In this document: positions 16,715-25,711 of the stretch, one piece after another
How positions within the stretch are numbered: the first letter of the stretch is position 1
How the letters are laid out: each line of letters starts with the position of its first letter
Assembly: GCA_963828405.1 (NCBI GenBank)
Contig: CAWHEG010000031.1
Coordinates: 2,852,001-2,916,000, forward strand
Length of the DNA: 64,000 bases
From: JANMJD01 sp963828405
GTDB lineage: Bacteria; Actinomycetota; Acidimicrobiia; Acidimicrobiales; Ilumatobacteraceae
Reading direction: 5' to 3'
Position numbers and translations under genes: made by a program
The notes under the pieces: generated by a model
Databases searched by the model: none
What the model was told of the DNA's origin: nothing
Seen by the model: only the letters and a program-made list of their open reading frames with translations

Positions 16715-17859
16715 CCCACGAGTGGATCGACACCGACGAGGCGCTGCGCGACCTCGTCGATCGGCTCGTCGTCGAGCCGCGATACGCGCTCGACACCGAG
16801 TTCCACCGCGAACGCACCTACTTCCCCCGCCTGGCGCTGGTCCAACTCGCCTGGGCAGGGGGCGCAGCGATCGTCGACCCGCTGGTCTGCGACATCCGGC
16901 TGCTCAACCCGTTGCTCGCCGGGCCGGGCCTCGCCGTCGTGCACGCCGCACAACAGGATCTCGACGTGCTCACCCACGCCTGCGGGGAGGTGCCGGCCCG
17001 GCTCTTCGACACCCAGCTCGCCGCCGGCTTCCTCGGCCAGTCGACACCGTCGCTGGCCAACCTGGTCCATGGCGAGCTGAAGATCCAGCTGCCCAAGGGG
17101 GATCGACTGACCGACTGGCTGCGCCGCCCGCTCACCGACGATCAGCGTCGGTACGCCGTGTCCGACGTGCTGCACCTGCTCGAGCTGCACGACCGGATCG
17201 GCGCCCAGCTCGACCGACGCGGACGCATCGGGTGGGCGGCGGACGCCTGCGAGGAGCTCCGTGTCCGACCCCAGGGTGCGGGCCATCCCGACGAGGCCTG
17301 GATGAGGATCAAGGACGCCCGGACGTTGAAGTCCAAGAGTCGGGGGGTGGCCAAGGCGATCTGCGCCTGGCGCGAACGTCGGGCGATGGACCTCGACATC
17401 CCGCCCCGCCACGTGCTGTCCGATCTGGCCATCCTGGGGATCGCCCACAAGATGCCCCAGAGCGTCGCAGAGCTGGCCGCAGCGCGCGGCGTCGACGAGC
17501 GCCACACCCGGGGCGCCTCGGCGCAAGAGATCATCGCCGCCGTCAAGCACGGGATGGAACACCCGGCCGAGTTCCCCCAGAACGATGTCGAGGACCTCGA
17601 CCGCGGCCTGCGTCCGGCCGTCACGCTCGTCTCGGCCTGGATCGGCGAAGTGGCCCGACGAGAGGCCGTCGACACCGCCCTGCTCGCCACGCGTGCGGAC
17701 CTGCTCGCCTTCATGCGCTCCGACCCCGCGGCACGCCTGGCCCATTCGTGGCGGGCCGAACTCGTCGGCGACGACATCTCCCGCATCGTGGACGGTGAGG
17801 CGGCGCTCGCCTTCGACCGCCGTGGCGGCCTGCGACTGATCGAGCTCAGCCCCGGCTGA
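16711..17859 (+). CDS. rnd: Ribonuclease D (DEDD 3'-5' exonuclease with HRDC domain)
   Basis: Trims 3' ends of tRNAs and other small RNAs. The DEDDy exonuclease domain shows ALDTEFHRERTYFPRL (Exo I Asp and Glu), VVHAAQQDLDVL (Exo II) and RRYAVSDVLHLLEL (Exo III Tyr and Asp). An HRDC-type helical domain follows from about residue 205, and a second helical region completes the 382 residues. The GTG overlaps the rhodanese stop (GTGA). Its last 14 bp overlap the convergent parA-like gene. Confidence 0.9.
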   Translation: MTHEWIDTDEALRDLVDRLVVEPRYALDTEFHRERTYFPRLALVQLAWAGGAAIVDPLVCDIRLLNPLLAGPGLAVVHAAQQDLDVLTHACGEVPARLFDTQLAAGFLGQSTPSLANLVHGELKIQLPKGDRLTDWLRRPLTDDQRRYAVSDVLHLLELHDRIGAQLDRRGRIGWAADACEELRVRPQGAGHPDEAWMRIKDARTLKSKSRGVAKAICAWRERRAMDLDIPPRHVLSDLAILGIAHKMPQSVAELAAARGVDERHTRGASAQEIIAAVKHGMEHPAEFPQNDVEDLDRGLRPAVTLVSAWIGEVARREAVDTALLATRADLLAFMRSDPAARLAHSWRAELVGDDISRIVDGEAALAFDRRGGLRLIELSPG

Positions 17860-18610
17860 TGCGGCGCAGCTTGGCCCAGTGGCGGTCGAAGGCATCGATC
17901 ACCTCGTGGGCGCGTTGACCGAGGTCGTGGATCGGCCGCCGGCCGCCGAGGGCTTCGTTGACCGCCACCCGTTGGGGCACCACCGGCTGCCACACCGCCC
18001 GCTTGCCGACGATCCGGACCAGTTCGTCGTAGCGCCGGTCCGCCTCGTTCGATACACCCGGGACCTTGTTGACGATCACGCCGGCCAGCGACAGCCCGGG
18101 GTTGTGGGCGTCCCACACGTCATCGACCACGTCGGCGACGGCGGCGATGCCGCGCAGGCTCAAGGCGGCGGGTTCGACGACGATCAGGGCGTGATCGGCT
18201 GCGGCGAGGCCGTTGGTGGTGAGGTTGCCGAGCGATGGCGGGCAATCGATGAGGACGGCGTCGTAGTACTCCACGGTGCTCAGGGCCGAGCGCAGGCGGA
18301 GCGCGGCGTCCTTGCCGCCGGAGTTCTCGCGCGACTGGAGGCGTGAGCTGGCGGGGACAAGGTCGACCCCGTCGCCCCAACCGCTGGCGATGATCGACCT
18401 GGCCATCGAGGTCTTGCCGACGACCTCGGCGCTGGACACCTCGACCTGCTCCGGGTCGATCCCGAGCACCCAGGTGCTCGACGCCTGCGGGTCGAGATCG
18501 ATGACGAGGACGCGATGGCCGGCCGCCCGGGCCGCCGAGGCGAGACCAAGCGTGACGGTGGTCTTGCCCACCCCACCCTTCTGGTTGACGATGGCGATGG
18601 TGCGGCCCAT
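17846..18610 (-). CDS. ParA/MinD-type ATPase (orphan)
   Basis: P-loop ATPase with the deviant Walker A KGGVGKTT at residues 11-18, Walker A' VIDLDPQASST, and Walker B-like VLIDCPPSLGNLTTNGLAAAD. A ParA of this length (254 residues) without an N-terminal DNA-binding extension could position cargo other than the chromosome. No parB, smc or parS-like sequence is nearby, and the locus is not the usual gidB-parAB region. I choose the ATG giving MGRTIAIVNQKGGVGK; a longer in-frame version starting at 18742 has a Cys-rich N-terminus with no family support. The 3' end overlaps rnd by 14 bp. Confidence 0.85.
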   Translation of the reverse strand: MGRTIAIVNQKGGVGKTTVTLGLASAARAAGHRVLVIDLDPQASSTWVLGIDPEQVEVSSAEVVGKTSMARSIIASGWGDGVDLVPASSRLQSRENSGGKDAALRLRSALSTVEYYDAVLIDCPPSLGNLTTNGLAAADHALIVVEPAALSLRGIAAVADVVDDVWDAHNPGLSLAGVIVNKVPGVSNEADRRYDELVRIVGKRAVWQPVVPQRVAVNEALGGRRPIHDLGQRAHEVIDAFDRHWAKLRRISRG

Positions 18611-18744
18611 CGCACCATCGTGGCACAGCACCACGCCCCGGGAACCGGCTTCGGTGACGTCGGGCACGGCCGCCTGCCGATCGGACCAACATCCACCGAG
18701 ATGCCGTCGCACCGGGTAGACTCCGAGGAGCAATGCGTTCACTC

Positions 18745-18750
18745 TAGGTT
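18745..18750 (+). promoter_or_regulatory. Possible -10 element of the 62-aa protein gene
   Basis: TAGGTT lies 12 bp before the GTG, a little further than in the leaderless set, so a very short leader is possible. Confidence 0.35.
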
Positions 18751-18762
18751 CGGAGCCCTACC

Positions 18763-18951
18763 GTGAAGAAGGGTCGTCATCGCCGCTTCGAAGAAGCGCG
18801 CAAACTGAAGCAGTCCGGTCCAGGAGCGTTTGACCTGGGCCTCGGCGGCATTGGTCCTCGGGAGTCGTCGGAGGACGATGAGTACGCCGCAATCGCGGAG
18901 AAGTACGGAGTCACGTTCGACGACGACGACGATGAGGATGACGACGCCTGA
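18763..18951 (+). CDS. Small charged protein with acidic tail
   Basis: A 62-residue protein with a strongly basic N-terminus (MKKGRHRRFEEARKLK), a Gly-rich middle (LGLGGIGPRE) and an extremely acidic C-terminus of consecutive Asp and Glu. I know no function for it. The charge polarity would suit binding to nucleic acid or to a basic partner. It reads codon by codon like a real gene, has a promoter-like TAGGTT upstream, and precedes typA by 51 bp. Confidence 0.65.
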   Translation: MKKGRHRRFEEARKLKQSGPGAFDLGLGGIGPRESSEDDEYAAIAEKYGVTFDDDDDEDDDA

Positions 18952-19002
18952 TCGAGCGCCCCTCCCGGCTCATCACCTGAGCCCTCATCGGAAACCCCCC
19001 AC

Positions 19003-20850
19003 ATGCCTCTCACAGATCTCAGAAACATCGCCATCATCGCGCACGTCGATCACGGCAAGACCACCCTGGTCGACACCCTGTTGCGTTCGACGGGCACGTT
19101 CGCCGCGCACCAGGCCGTCATCGATCGGGTGATGGACTCCGACGATCAGGAGCGCGAACGGGGGATCACCATCCTGGCCAAGGCGGCCCAGATCGAATGG
19201 CGGGGCGTGACGATCAACCTCGTCGACACCCCGGGCCACGCCGACTTCGGCGGCGAGGTCGAACGTGCTCTCGCGCTCGTCGACGGCGTCATGCTCCTCG
19301 TCGACGCCGCCGAGGGGCCGCTCCCGCAGACCCGCTACGTGCTCTCCAAGGCGATCGCCGCCGACCTGCCCGCCATCGTCGTGATCAACAAGGTCGACCG
19401 GGCCGACGCCCGGGCCGAGGAGGTGCTCGCCGAGATCGAGCAGTTGTTCCTCGATCTGGCCTCCCACGATCACCACCTCTCGTTCCCGGTGATCTCGGCG
19501 GTCGCCCGGGAGGGCCGGGCGATGAAGGGCGTCGGCCTGCCGGGCGCCGACGCCGACCTCGTCCCGCTGCTCGACGCCATCCTCGACACCGTCCCGGCGC
19601 CCCGCGCCGACATCGACGCACCGTTGCAGGCCCTCGTCACCAACCTCGACGCGTCGGAGTACCTCGGTCGCCTGGCCATCGGACGAGTGGTCTCCGGCAC
19701 GCTGCGCCGGGGCGATCAGGTCGCCGTCTGCCAGCGCCCGTCCGAGGGCCCCAACGGCGTCGAGGTCCCGGCGATCATCCGCCGTCGCCTGTCCCAGCTC
19801 TACGCCTTCCGCGGCATCGGCCGCGAGGAGGTCGACGAGATCGGCGCCGGTGACCTGTTCATCGTCGCCGGCATCGCCGAGGTCGAGGTCGGCGACACGC
19901 TGGCCGATGCCGTCAACCCTGTCGCCCTGCCCCGGCTCGTCGTCGACGAACCGGTGATGCGGATGACCTTCGGTGTGAACACCTCGCCGTTCGCCGGCCG
20001 CGACGGTAAGTACCTCACCAGCCGCCACCTCCGCGAGCGGCTGAATCGCGAGATCCTCGGCAACGTCTCGATCCGACTGGCCGAGACCGATTCGCCCGAG
20101 GTCATCGAGGTCGCCGGTCGCGGCGAACTGCAACTGGCCGTGCTGATCGAGAACATGCGCCGCGAGGGCTACGAGCTCGAGGTCAGCCGACCCGAGGTGA
20201 TCACCCAGGAGATCGACGGCAAGCTGCACGAGCCGCTCGAGACCGGCACCTGCGACGTGCCCGACGAGTACATCGGCACCGTGACCCAGGCGCTGGCGCC
20301 CCGCAAGGGCCGGGTGCTCGACATCCGTCCGGGCGATGCCGGCCGGTCGGTGCTCAGCTTCGAGGCGCCGTCGCGGGGGCTGCTCGGCCTGCGCTCGATG
20401 CTGCTCACCTCGACGCGCGGCACCGCCTTGATCCACCAGCGACACGCCGGATGGATGCCCTGGGCGGGGGAGCTCCCCGGCCGTCTCGGCGGGGCGATGA
20501 TCGGCGATCGCAACGGCGCCGTCACCGCCTACGCGCTCGACAACCTCCAGCTACGCGGTGAGCTGTTCGTCACTCCGGGTGATGAGATCTACGAGGGCAT
20601 GGTGGTCGGCGAGTGTGCCCGCAACGAGGAGATGGTCGTCAATGCCGTGCGTCCGAAGGAGAAGAACAACATCCGCACGCACAGCCATGACGACGCCGTC
20701 AAGCTCGCTGCGCCGCGGATCCACACGCTCGAGACGGCGATCGAATGGATCGCCGACGACGAGCTCGTCGAGGTGACGCCGAAGGCCATCCGCGTGCGCA
20801 AGCGCTACCGCGGCCTCGAGGAGCGACGCAAGGCCGGCCGGCCCCGCTGA
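19003..20850 (+). CDS. typA: Translational GTPase TypA/BipA
   Basis: Ribosome-associated GTPase of the elongation factor G superfamily, needed for growth under stress and for late 50S assembly. The G-domain motifs are G1 AHVDHGKTT, G2 in RERGITI, G3 DTPGHADFGGEVER and G4 NKVDRADA. The C-terminal part has the TypA-specific GRGELQLAVLIE and GLRSMLLTSTRGTA segments. At 615 residues it is standard length. No Shine-Dalgarno is evident before the ATG. Confidence 0.96.
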   Translation: MPLTDLRNIAIIAHVDHGKTTLVDTLLRSTGTFAAHQAVIDRVMDSDDQERERGITILAKAAQIEWRGVTINLVDTPGHADFGGEVERALALVDGVMLLVDAAEGPLPQTRYVLSKAIAADLPAIVVINKVDRADARAEEVLAEIEQLFLDLASHDHHLSFPVISAVAREGRAMKGVGLPGADADLVPLLDAILDTVPAPRADIDAPLQALVTNLDASEYLGRLAIGRVVSGTLRRGDQVAVCQRPSEGPNGVEVPAIIRRRLSQLYAFRGIGREEVDEIGAGDLFIVAGIAEVEVGDTLADAVNPVALPRLVVDEPVMRMTFGVNTSPFAGRDGKYLTSRHLRERLNREILGNVSIRLAETDSPEVIEVAGRGELQLAVLIENMRREGYELEVSRPEVITQEIDGKLHEPLETGTCDVPDEYIGTVTQALAPRKGRVLDIRPGDAGRSVLSFEAPSRGLLGLRSMLLTSTRGTALIHQRHAGWMPWAGELPGRLGGAMIGDRNGAVTAYALDNLQLRGELFVTPGDEIYEGMVVGECARNEEMVVNAVRPKEKNNIRTHSHDDAVKLAAPRIHTLETAIEWIADDELVEVTPKAIRVRKRYRGLEERRKAGRPR

Positions 20851-20902
20851 CAACAATTCAGGTGCCGTCGCCACGCTCGGTGGCCGAGGTGTTCCCGGGG
20901 GC

Positions 20903-20930
20903 TTGATTTCGTCACGTTCCGGTGTATCCT
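20903..20930 (+). promoter_or_regulatory. Promoter of the OmpA-like protein gene
   Basis: TTGATT (20903-20908), a 16-bp spacer and TATCCT (20925-20930) form one of the best -35/-10 pairs in the window. An ATG lies 9 bp after the -10 (20940) and opens a 4-codon frame; the ATG of the long frame is at 20959. Confidence 0.55.
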
Positions 20931-20958
20931 GCGTTCGGGATGCCCGGGGCTTGACGAC

Positions 20959-21900
20959 ATGGCGACACTGAAGCCACCTTCGACGATTGATCCCCGACGT
21001 GACCGGTCGCCGGCTCACCAGGGTCCATCCGTGCCGTTGTCGACGTTCTCGCCGAGCGCCCGGACATCGGCGCTCGACGCCCGACTCGAGGCGCTGATCG
21101 CCTCGGCTCCGACGGCGATCAGCGCCTCGTCGGGGCCGCGCCGGGCCGGCCGGATCGCCGTCGCCCTCGGCGGCGTCCTGGTGGTGGCCGCCGGGATCGG
21201 TCTAGGATGGGCCATCGGCCGCGCCACTCACGGTGACCGTTCGACTCCACCCGTCTCCGTACCGACCACCGTCGGCGGCCCGCTCGGTTCGGTGAGTGTC
21301 CCCGCGAGCATCCAGCCCTCGAACGGGGCGCCGACGACGGTCGCCGAGGCCCGGCCGAGTCCCACCGTCGCCCCAACGGTGGCGACCGGTGCCACCGCCG
21401 GGGCTCCCGTCGCGGTGCTCGACGGCGGATGGCTGACCCTCGACGGGCGCTTCGCCGACCAGGGCCGGCTCGACGCGGCGATTGCCCTGCTCAGCCCCCT
21501 GGGAACCAATGGCGTGGTCGTCCGGGCCGTGGTCGACCCGGACGCGCCGTCGACGACCGAGATCCCCGTGCTCGTTCCCGCCGCCGCCCTGTTCGAGGTG
21601 GGGAGCGCCTGGCTCGTCGAGGGCCAGCCGTTGCTCGATCTGTTCGCCGAGGCGATGATCGCCGACGCCGCCGCCCGCCTGACCATCGAGGGACACACCG
21701 ACGACCGCGGCAGCGAGTCCTACAACTTCGCCCTCTCGCAACAGCGAGTCGCCTCCGTGTTCGCCTATCTCACTGCCAAGGGCGTCGACTCCGATCGGCT
21801 GCGCCTGTCTCCGAGGGGCGAGACGGAACCCGTCGCCGACAACTCGACCGTCGACGGCCGGGCCCGCAACCGGCGTGTGGAACTGATCTTCTCCACCTGA
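20959..21900 (+). CDS. Membrane-anchored OmpA-family (peptidoglycan-binding) protein
   Basis: The 313 residues comprise a Pro/Ser/Arg-rich cytoplasmic N-terminus (1-64), one transmembrane helix (about 65-87), a Thr/Val/Pro-rich linker, and an OmpA-like C-terminal domain (about 205-313) with LTIEGHTDDRGSESYNFALS and the NRRVELIF ending that bind diaminopimelate-type peptidoglycan. It probably tethers the membrane to the cell wall. In an actinobacterium this resembles ArfA-type or MotB-like wall anchors rather than outer-membrane OmpA. The start is uncertain: ATG 20959 has no Shine-Dalgarno, while ATG 20940 sits at leaderless distance but is in another frame (see findings). Confidence 0.8.
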   Translation: MATLKPPSTIDPRRDRSPAHQGPSVPLSTFSPSARTSALDARLEALIASAPTAISASSGPRRAGRIAVALGGVLVVAAGIGLGWAIGRATHGDRSTPPVSVPTTVGGPLGSVSVPASIQPSNGAPTTVAEARPSPTVAPTVATGATAGAPVAVLDGGWLTLDGRFADQGRLDAAIALLSPLGTNGVVVRAVVDPDAPSTTEIPVLVPAAALFEVGSAWLVEGQPLLDLFAEAMIADAAARLTIEGHTDDRGSESYNFALSQQRVASVFAYLTAKGVDSDRLRLSPRGETEPVADNSTVDGRARNRRVELIFST

Positions 21901-21944
21901 GTGCACGCCGGCGGGTGGGGGCCGTCACGCTCCTGCGTCGACGC

Positions 21945-21950
21945 TACGTT
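21945..21950 (+). promoter_or_regulatory. Leaderless -10 element of glcD
   Basis: TACGTT lies 7 bp before GTG 21958. This favours the shorter start over the in-frame GTG at 21901. Confidence 0.5.
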
Positions 21951-21957
21951 GGGAGCC

Positions 21958-23385
21958 GTGGTTGCTGCCGGGCCCCTCCTCGACGATCTGACCGCCGCCC
22001 TGGGGCGGGACCGGGTGAGGTCGTCGACCACCGAGCTGTCGCTCTACGGGCGGGACGCCTCGAACCTGACCGGTGCCGCCGGGGTGGTCGTGTTCCCCGA
22101 GACGACGGCCGAGGTGCAGGCGTGCGTGCGCGCCTGCGTCCGCCACGCCTCGCCGTTCGTGGCCCGTGGGGCGGGTACGGGCCTCGCCGGCGGGGCGACC
22201 CCACTCGGCGGTTCGGTGGTCATCGCCCTGACCAAGATGAACCGGGTGCTCAGCGTGGACGCCGTCAACCGCACGGCCTGGGTCGAGCCCGGCGTGCTCA
22301 ACCTCGATCTCAGCCGTCACGTCGACCACCTCGGGCTGCACTTCGCCCCCGACCCGTCGAGTCAGCAGAGCTGCACGATCGGGGGCAACGTGGCCAACAA
22401 CTCCGGCGGACCGCACTGCCTTGCCGACGGCGTGACCAGCGCCCACGTCCTCGGGCTCGAGGTGGTGCTGCCCGACGGGGAGGTGTGCCTGTTCGGCGGC
22501 GACGAGCCCGAAGCGCCCGGGCTCGACCTGCGGGGGGCGTTCGTCGGCAGCGAGGGCATGCTCGGGATCGCCACCAGGATCTGCGTACGGCTCACCCAGA
22601 ACCCGCCGGGTGTGCGCACGATGCTGCTCGACTTCGCCTCCGTCGCCGCGGGCGCCGAGGCGGTCAGCGCGATCATCGCCGCCGGGATGGTGCCCGCCGC
22701 CCTCGAGATGATGGACCAGCTGTGCACCCGGGCGGTGGAGGAGTACATCCACGCCGGACTGCCCGTCGATGCCGCAGCCATCCTGCTCGTCGAGGTCGTC
22801 GGCCTGCCCCACGGCCTGGCCGCTCAGGTGGAGCGGATCAGCGCCATCGGACGGGCCCACGGCGCGCGCACCGTGCGCATCGCCGCCGACGAGGCCGAGC
22901 GGGCGCTGCTGTGGAAGGGGAGGAAGTCGGCGTTCGGGGCCGTCGCCCGGATCAAGCCGAACTACTACCTGCACGACACCGTCGTACCCCGGCGCCGGCT
23001 CCCCGAGGTCCTCGCCGCCGTGTACGAGATCGTCGAACGCCACGGTTTGATGGTGATGAACGTCTTCCACGCCGGCGACGGGAACCTCCACCCGCTGCTG
23101 GTGTTCGACAAGCGCGTTCCCGGCACGATGGAGCGGGTGCACGCCGCGGGCGAGGAGATCGTCCGGGTCAGCGTGGCGGCGGGCGGGGTGCTCTCGGGTG
23201 AACACGGGATCGGGCTCGAGAAACGGGACTTCATGCCGATGATGTTCGCCCCGGTCGACCTGGCCGCCCAGGCCGCCCTGCGCCGCTCCTTCGACCCCGC
23301 CGCCCTGGCCAACCCGGGCAAGGTGCTGCCCCGCCCGGCGACCTGCGCCGACATCCACGAGGTCCCGGAGGGCGCATGGATCTGA
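21958..23385 (+). CDS. glcD: Glycolate oxidase FAD-binding subunit GlcD
   Basis: Flavin subunit of the glycolate (or D-lactate) dehydrogenase complex, which oxidises 2-hydroxy acids and passes electrons through GlcF to the membrane chain. It contains the PCMH-type FAD fold: ARGAGTGLAGGATPLGGSV and NVANNSGGPHCLADG; the C-terminal catalytic cap has FHAGDGNLHPLLVFD and SGEHGIGLEKRDFM. At 475 residues it is normal for GlcD. GTG 21958 is chosen because a TACGTT element precedes it by 7 bp. The 3' end overlaps glcE by 10 bp. Confidence 0.93.
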   Translation: MVAAGPLLDDLTAALGRDRVRSSTTELSLYGRDASNLTGAAGVVVFPETTAEVQACVRACVRHASPFVARGAGTGLAGGATPLGGSVVIALTKMNRVLSVDAVNRTAWVEPGVLNLDLSRHVDHLGLHFAPDPSSQQSCTIGGNVANNSGGPHCLADGVTSAHVLGLEVVLPDGEVCLFGGDEPEAPGLDLRGAFVGSEGMLGIATRICVRLTQNPPGVRTMLLDFASVAAGAEAVSAIIAAGMVPAALEMMDQLCTRAVEEYIHAGLPVDAAAILLVEVVGLPHGLAAQVERISAIGRAHGARTVRIAADEAERALLWKGRKSAFGAVARIKPNYYLHDTVVPRRRLPEVLAAVYEIVERHGLMVMNVFHAGDGNLHPLLVFDKRVPGTMERVHAAGEEIVRVSVAAGGVLSGEHGIGLEKRDFMPMMFAPVDLAAQAALRRSFDPAALANPGKVLPRPATCADIHEVPEGAWI

Positions 23386-24272
23386 GCGCCTGGGCCGCGG
23401 AGATCGGCTCGCACGGTCCGGTGACGATCACCGGCCTCGGCAGCAGGGGCGGTCCCGTCGCCGATGCCCGCCCGGTCCGCCCGCCGTCCGGCATCGACTG
23501 GTTCGAACCGGCCGAGATGACCCTGTGCTGCGGTGCCGGCACGCCCGTGGCCGAACTGGCCGCGGCCCTCGCCGATCACGATCAGACGGTCGCAATATCA
23601 CCCAGCGGCACGGTCGGGGGAGCCCTGGCCGTCGGGCAGAGCGATGTGCGCCGCCTCGGACGGGGGGCGATCCGCGATGTGCTGCTCCAGGCCCGATACG
23701 TCTCGGCGGCCGGTGAAGTGGTCAAGGCCGGCGGACCGACGGTCAAGAACGTCTCCGGGTTCGACCTGTGCCGGCTGCTGGTCGGCTCGCGCGGCACGCT
23801 CGGCTTCCTCGGTGAGGTCGTCCTCAAGACCCGGCCGCGGCCCGAGGTCAGCCGGTGGGTCAGTGGGGTGGCCGACCCCTTCGTCGTCCTGCGGGAGGTC
23901 TACCGCCCGGCCGCCGTCCTGTGGGACGGGACGATGTCGTGGGTCTGTCTCGAGGGTGACGAACACGATGTCGCCGCCCAGGCCGACCGCCTCGGTCTCG
24001 CCGAGACCGAGGGACCTCCGGCGCTGCCCCCCTTCCGTTGGTCGATCCCACCCGGCGAGGTCGCCGCGCTCACCGGGGACTTCGTCGCCGAGGTCGGCGT
24101 CGGGATGGTCCACCGCAACCAGCCTCCCCCTGATCGTCGTGCCGACCCGGCCGTCGTCGCACTCCACCGGCGTCTGAAGCACGAGTTCGACCCTGCCGGC
24201 CGGTTCAACCCTGGGCTCGACCTGCTCGCCCCCCAAGCCGGGAACCGGCCCGACTCCCGAAAGGCGACATGA
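23376..24272 (+). CDS. glcE: Glycolate oxidase subunit GlcE (FAD-binding)
   Basis: Second FAD-binding subunit, shorter than GlcD (298 residues). It keeps the PCMH fold landmarks SPSGTVGGALAVGQ and GPTVKNVSGFDLCRLLVGSRGTLG, and ends in HRRLKHEFDPAGRFNPG, the usual GlcE C-terminus. It lacks the second half of the oxidase domain, as expected for this subunit. The ATG lies inside the end of glcD and its stop overlaps glcF by ATGA. Confidence 0.9.
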   Translation: MDLSAWAAEIGSHGPVTITGLGSRGGPVADARPVRPPSGIDWFEPAEMTLCCGAGTPVAELAAALADHDQTVAISPSGTVGGALAVGQSDVRRLGRGAIRDVLLQARYVSAAGEVVKAGGPTVKNVSGFDLCRLLVGSRGTLGFLGEVVLKTRPRPEVSRWVSGVADPFVVLREVYRPAAVLWDGTMSWVCLEGDEHDVAAQADRLGLAETEGPPALPPFRWSIPPGEVAALTGDFVAEVGVGMVHRNQPPPDRRADPAVVALHRRLKHEFDPAGRFNPGLDLLAPQAGNRPDSRKAT

Positions 24273-25420
24273 AGCTCAACCTCGTGGCCGAGGAACTCAA
24301 CAGCTGCGTCGGATGCGGCCTGTGCCTGCCCCACTGCCCGACGTTCCGGGCCACCGGGGAGGAGGCGCTGTCGCCGCGCGGGCGGATCGCGGCGATGCGC
24401 GGGGTGGAGTGCGACGGTGCCGAGGCCGGTCCCGAGTTCGTCGCCTTCATCGAGAGCTGCGTGCAGTGCCGCGGCTGCGAGCCGGCCTGCCCGAGCGGGG
24501 TGCCCTTCGGGCGGTTGATGGAGGGCACCCGGGCCGCGCTCGCCGACGACCGGCGGATCACCCCGTGGTGGCAGCGGCTCGGCTACCGGGCGCTCGGCCA
24601 CCATCGGCTGGTGCTCGCCGGCTCGAGCGTCCTGGCCGGTGCGCAACGCCTGAGGATCGTGCCGAAACGTCTGGGGATCGGCCCCCTGGCGATCAGGCGG
24701 GGCGTCCCCGTGGCGTCGACGGGAACCGATGCCTGGCTGTTCACGGGCTGCGTGATGGATGCCTGGATGCGCGACGTCCACCGGGCCACGAACCAGGTGC
24801 TGGCCCGGATGGGAGTGCACACCCAGGTGCCCGGGAGGGGAGGCGACTGCTGCGGCGCGCTGCACGTGCATGCCGGCCTGCAGGCCCAGACGGCCCGCCT
24901 GGCCGCCCGGGTGATGGCGTCGATGCCCGGCGACGCGCCGATCCTGGTGAACTCGGCGGGCTGCGGCGCGGCGCTCAAGGAGTACGGGCACGTGCTCGGC
25001 ACGCCGGAGGCAGCGGCCTTCGCCGGGCGGGTGTTCGACATCCACGAGTGGATCGCCCCCCGCCTCGGCGACCTGGCGTTCGTCCGCCGTGCCACACCGC
25101 TCATCGTCCAGGACCCGTGCCACCTGCGCCACGTGCAGAAGGTCCACCTCGCCGTACGCGACGTCCTCGGTCGGGTGGCGGATCTGGTCGAACTCGACGA
25201 CGATGGCGTGTGCTGCGGGGCCGGCGGGGCCTACAGCGCCCTCGAGCCGGCCCTCGCCTCCCGCATCCGTGATCGCAAGCTCGCCGCGATCGACCGCGCC
25301 GAGGGCCGGTCGGGGGGGCGCCTGGTGGTCAGTGCGAATCCGGGTTGCATGATGCACCTCGCCGCCGCCGGTGTGGAGATCCGCCATCCGATGACGGTCC
25401 TGGCGGAGGCGCTGGCATGA
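24269..25420 (+). CDS. glcF: Glycolate oxidase iron-sulfur subunit GlcF
   Basis: Electron-transfer subunit with two ferredoxin-type [4Fe-4S] motifs near the N-terminus (CVGCGLCLPHCP and CVQCRGCEPACP) and two CCG domains (GDCCGALHVHAG at about residue 192 and CCGAGGAYS near 315), as in GlcF and heterodisulfide-reductase-like proteins. At 383 residues it is slightly short but complete. It completes a glcDEF operon; a further 73-residue gene overlaps its stop. Confidence 0.92.
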   Translation: MKLNLVAEELNSCVGCGLCLPHCPTFRATGEEALSPRGRIAAMRGVECDGAEAGPEFVAFIESCVQCRGCEPACPSGVPFGRLMEGTRAALADDRRITPWWQRLGYRALGHHRLVLAGSSVLAGAQRLRIVPKRLGIGPLAIRRGVPVASTGTDAWLFTGCVMDAWMRDVHRATNQVLARMGVHTQVPGRGGDCCGALHVHAGLQAQTARLAARVMASMPGDAPILVNSAGCGAALKEYGHVLGTPEAAAFAGRVFDIHEWIAPRLGDLAFVRRATPLIVQDPCHLRHVQKVHLAVRDVLGRVADLVELDDDGVCCGAGGAYSALEPALASRIRDRKLAAIDRAEGRSGGRLVVSANPGCMMHLAAAGVEIRHPMTVLAEALA

Positions 25421-25638
25421 ACCGCGACCGATTGGAGGCACTGGCCGACCGCCTCGAAGTGATCTCCGGCGAGTTGGGCGACCTGGCCATCGAGGAGCTG
25501 CGGGAGGCGATCGCCGACCGGGCGGCGCGTCGCCCCGAGTCCGAGCGGCGGATCAGCCAGGCCCGCCGCGCCGTCGACAAGGCCGTCCACCTCCTGCGCC
25601 GCGGCGACGACCCGAATTCCGAGCCCACCGACGATTGA
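25417..25638 (+). CDS. Small predicted coiled-coil protein downstream of glcF
   Basis: A 73-residue hydrophilic, strongly helical protein with heptad-like spacing (DRLEALADRLEVISGELGDL and RRISQARRAVDKAVHLLRR) and an acidic disordered tail. Its ATG overlaps the glcF stop by ATGA, so it is translated with the glycolate oxidase genes. I recognise no family. A regulatory or scaffold role for the complex is only a guess. Confidence 0.65.
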   Translation: MNRDRLEALADRLEVISGELGDLAIEELREAIADRAARRPESERRISQARRAVDKAVHLLRRGDDPNSEPTDD

Positions 25639-25678
25639 CGGTGAGGCGCGGATCGTCGCCGGAACGGCCGTCCGGTGA

Positions 25679-25702
25679 GCCCGGCGCGGGCGGGTGCCGG
25701 GC
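25679..25702. terminator. Possible bidirectional terminator between convergent genes
   Basis: A 7-bp inverted repeat GCCCGGC / GCCGGGC with a 10-base loop lies in the 73-bp gap between two convergent genes. No T-run follows in either direction. Confidence 0.35.
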
Positions 25703-25711
25703 CTTCGACGA

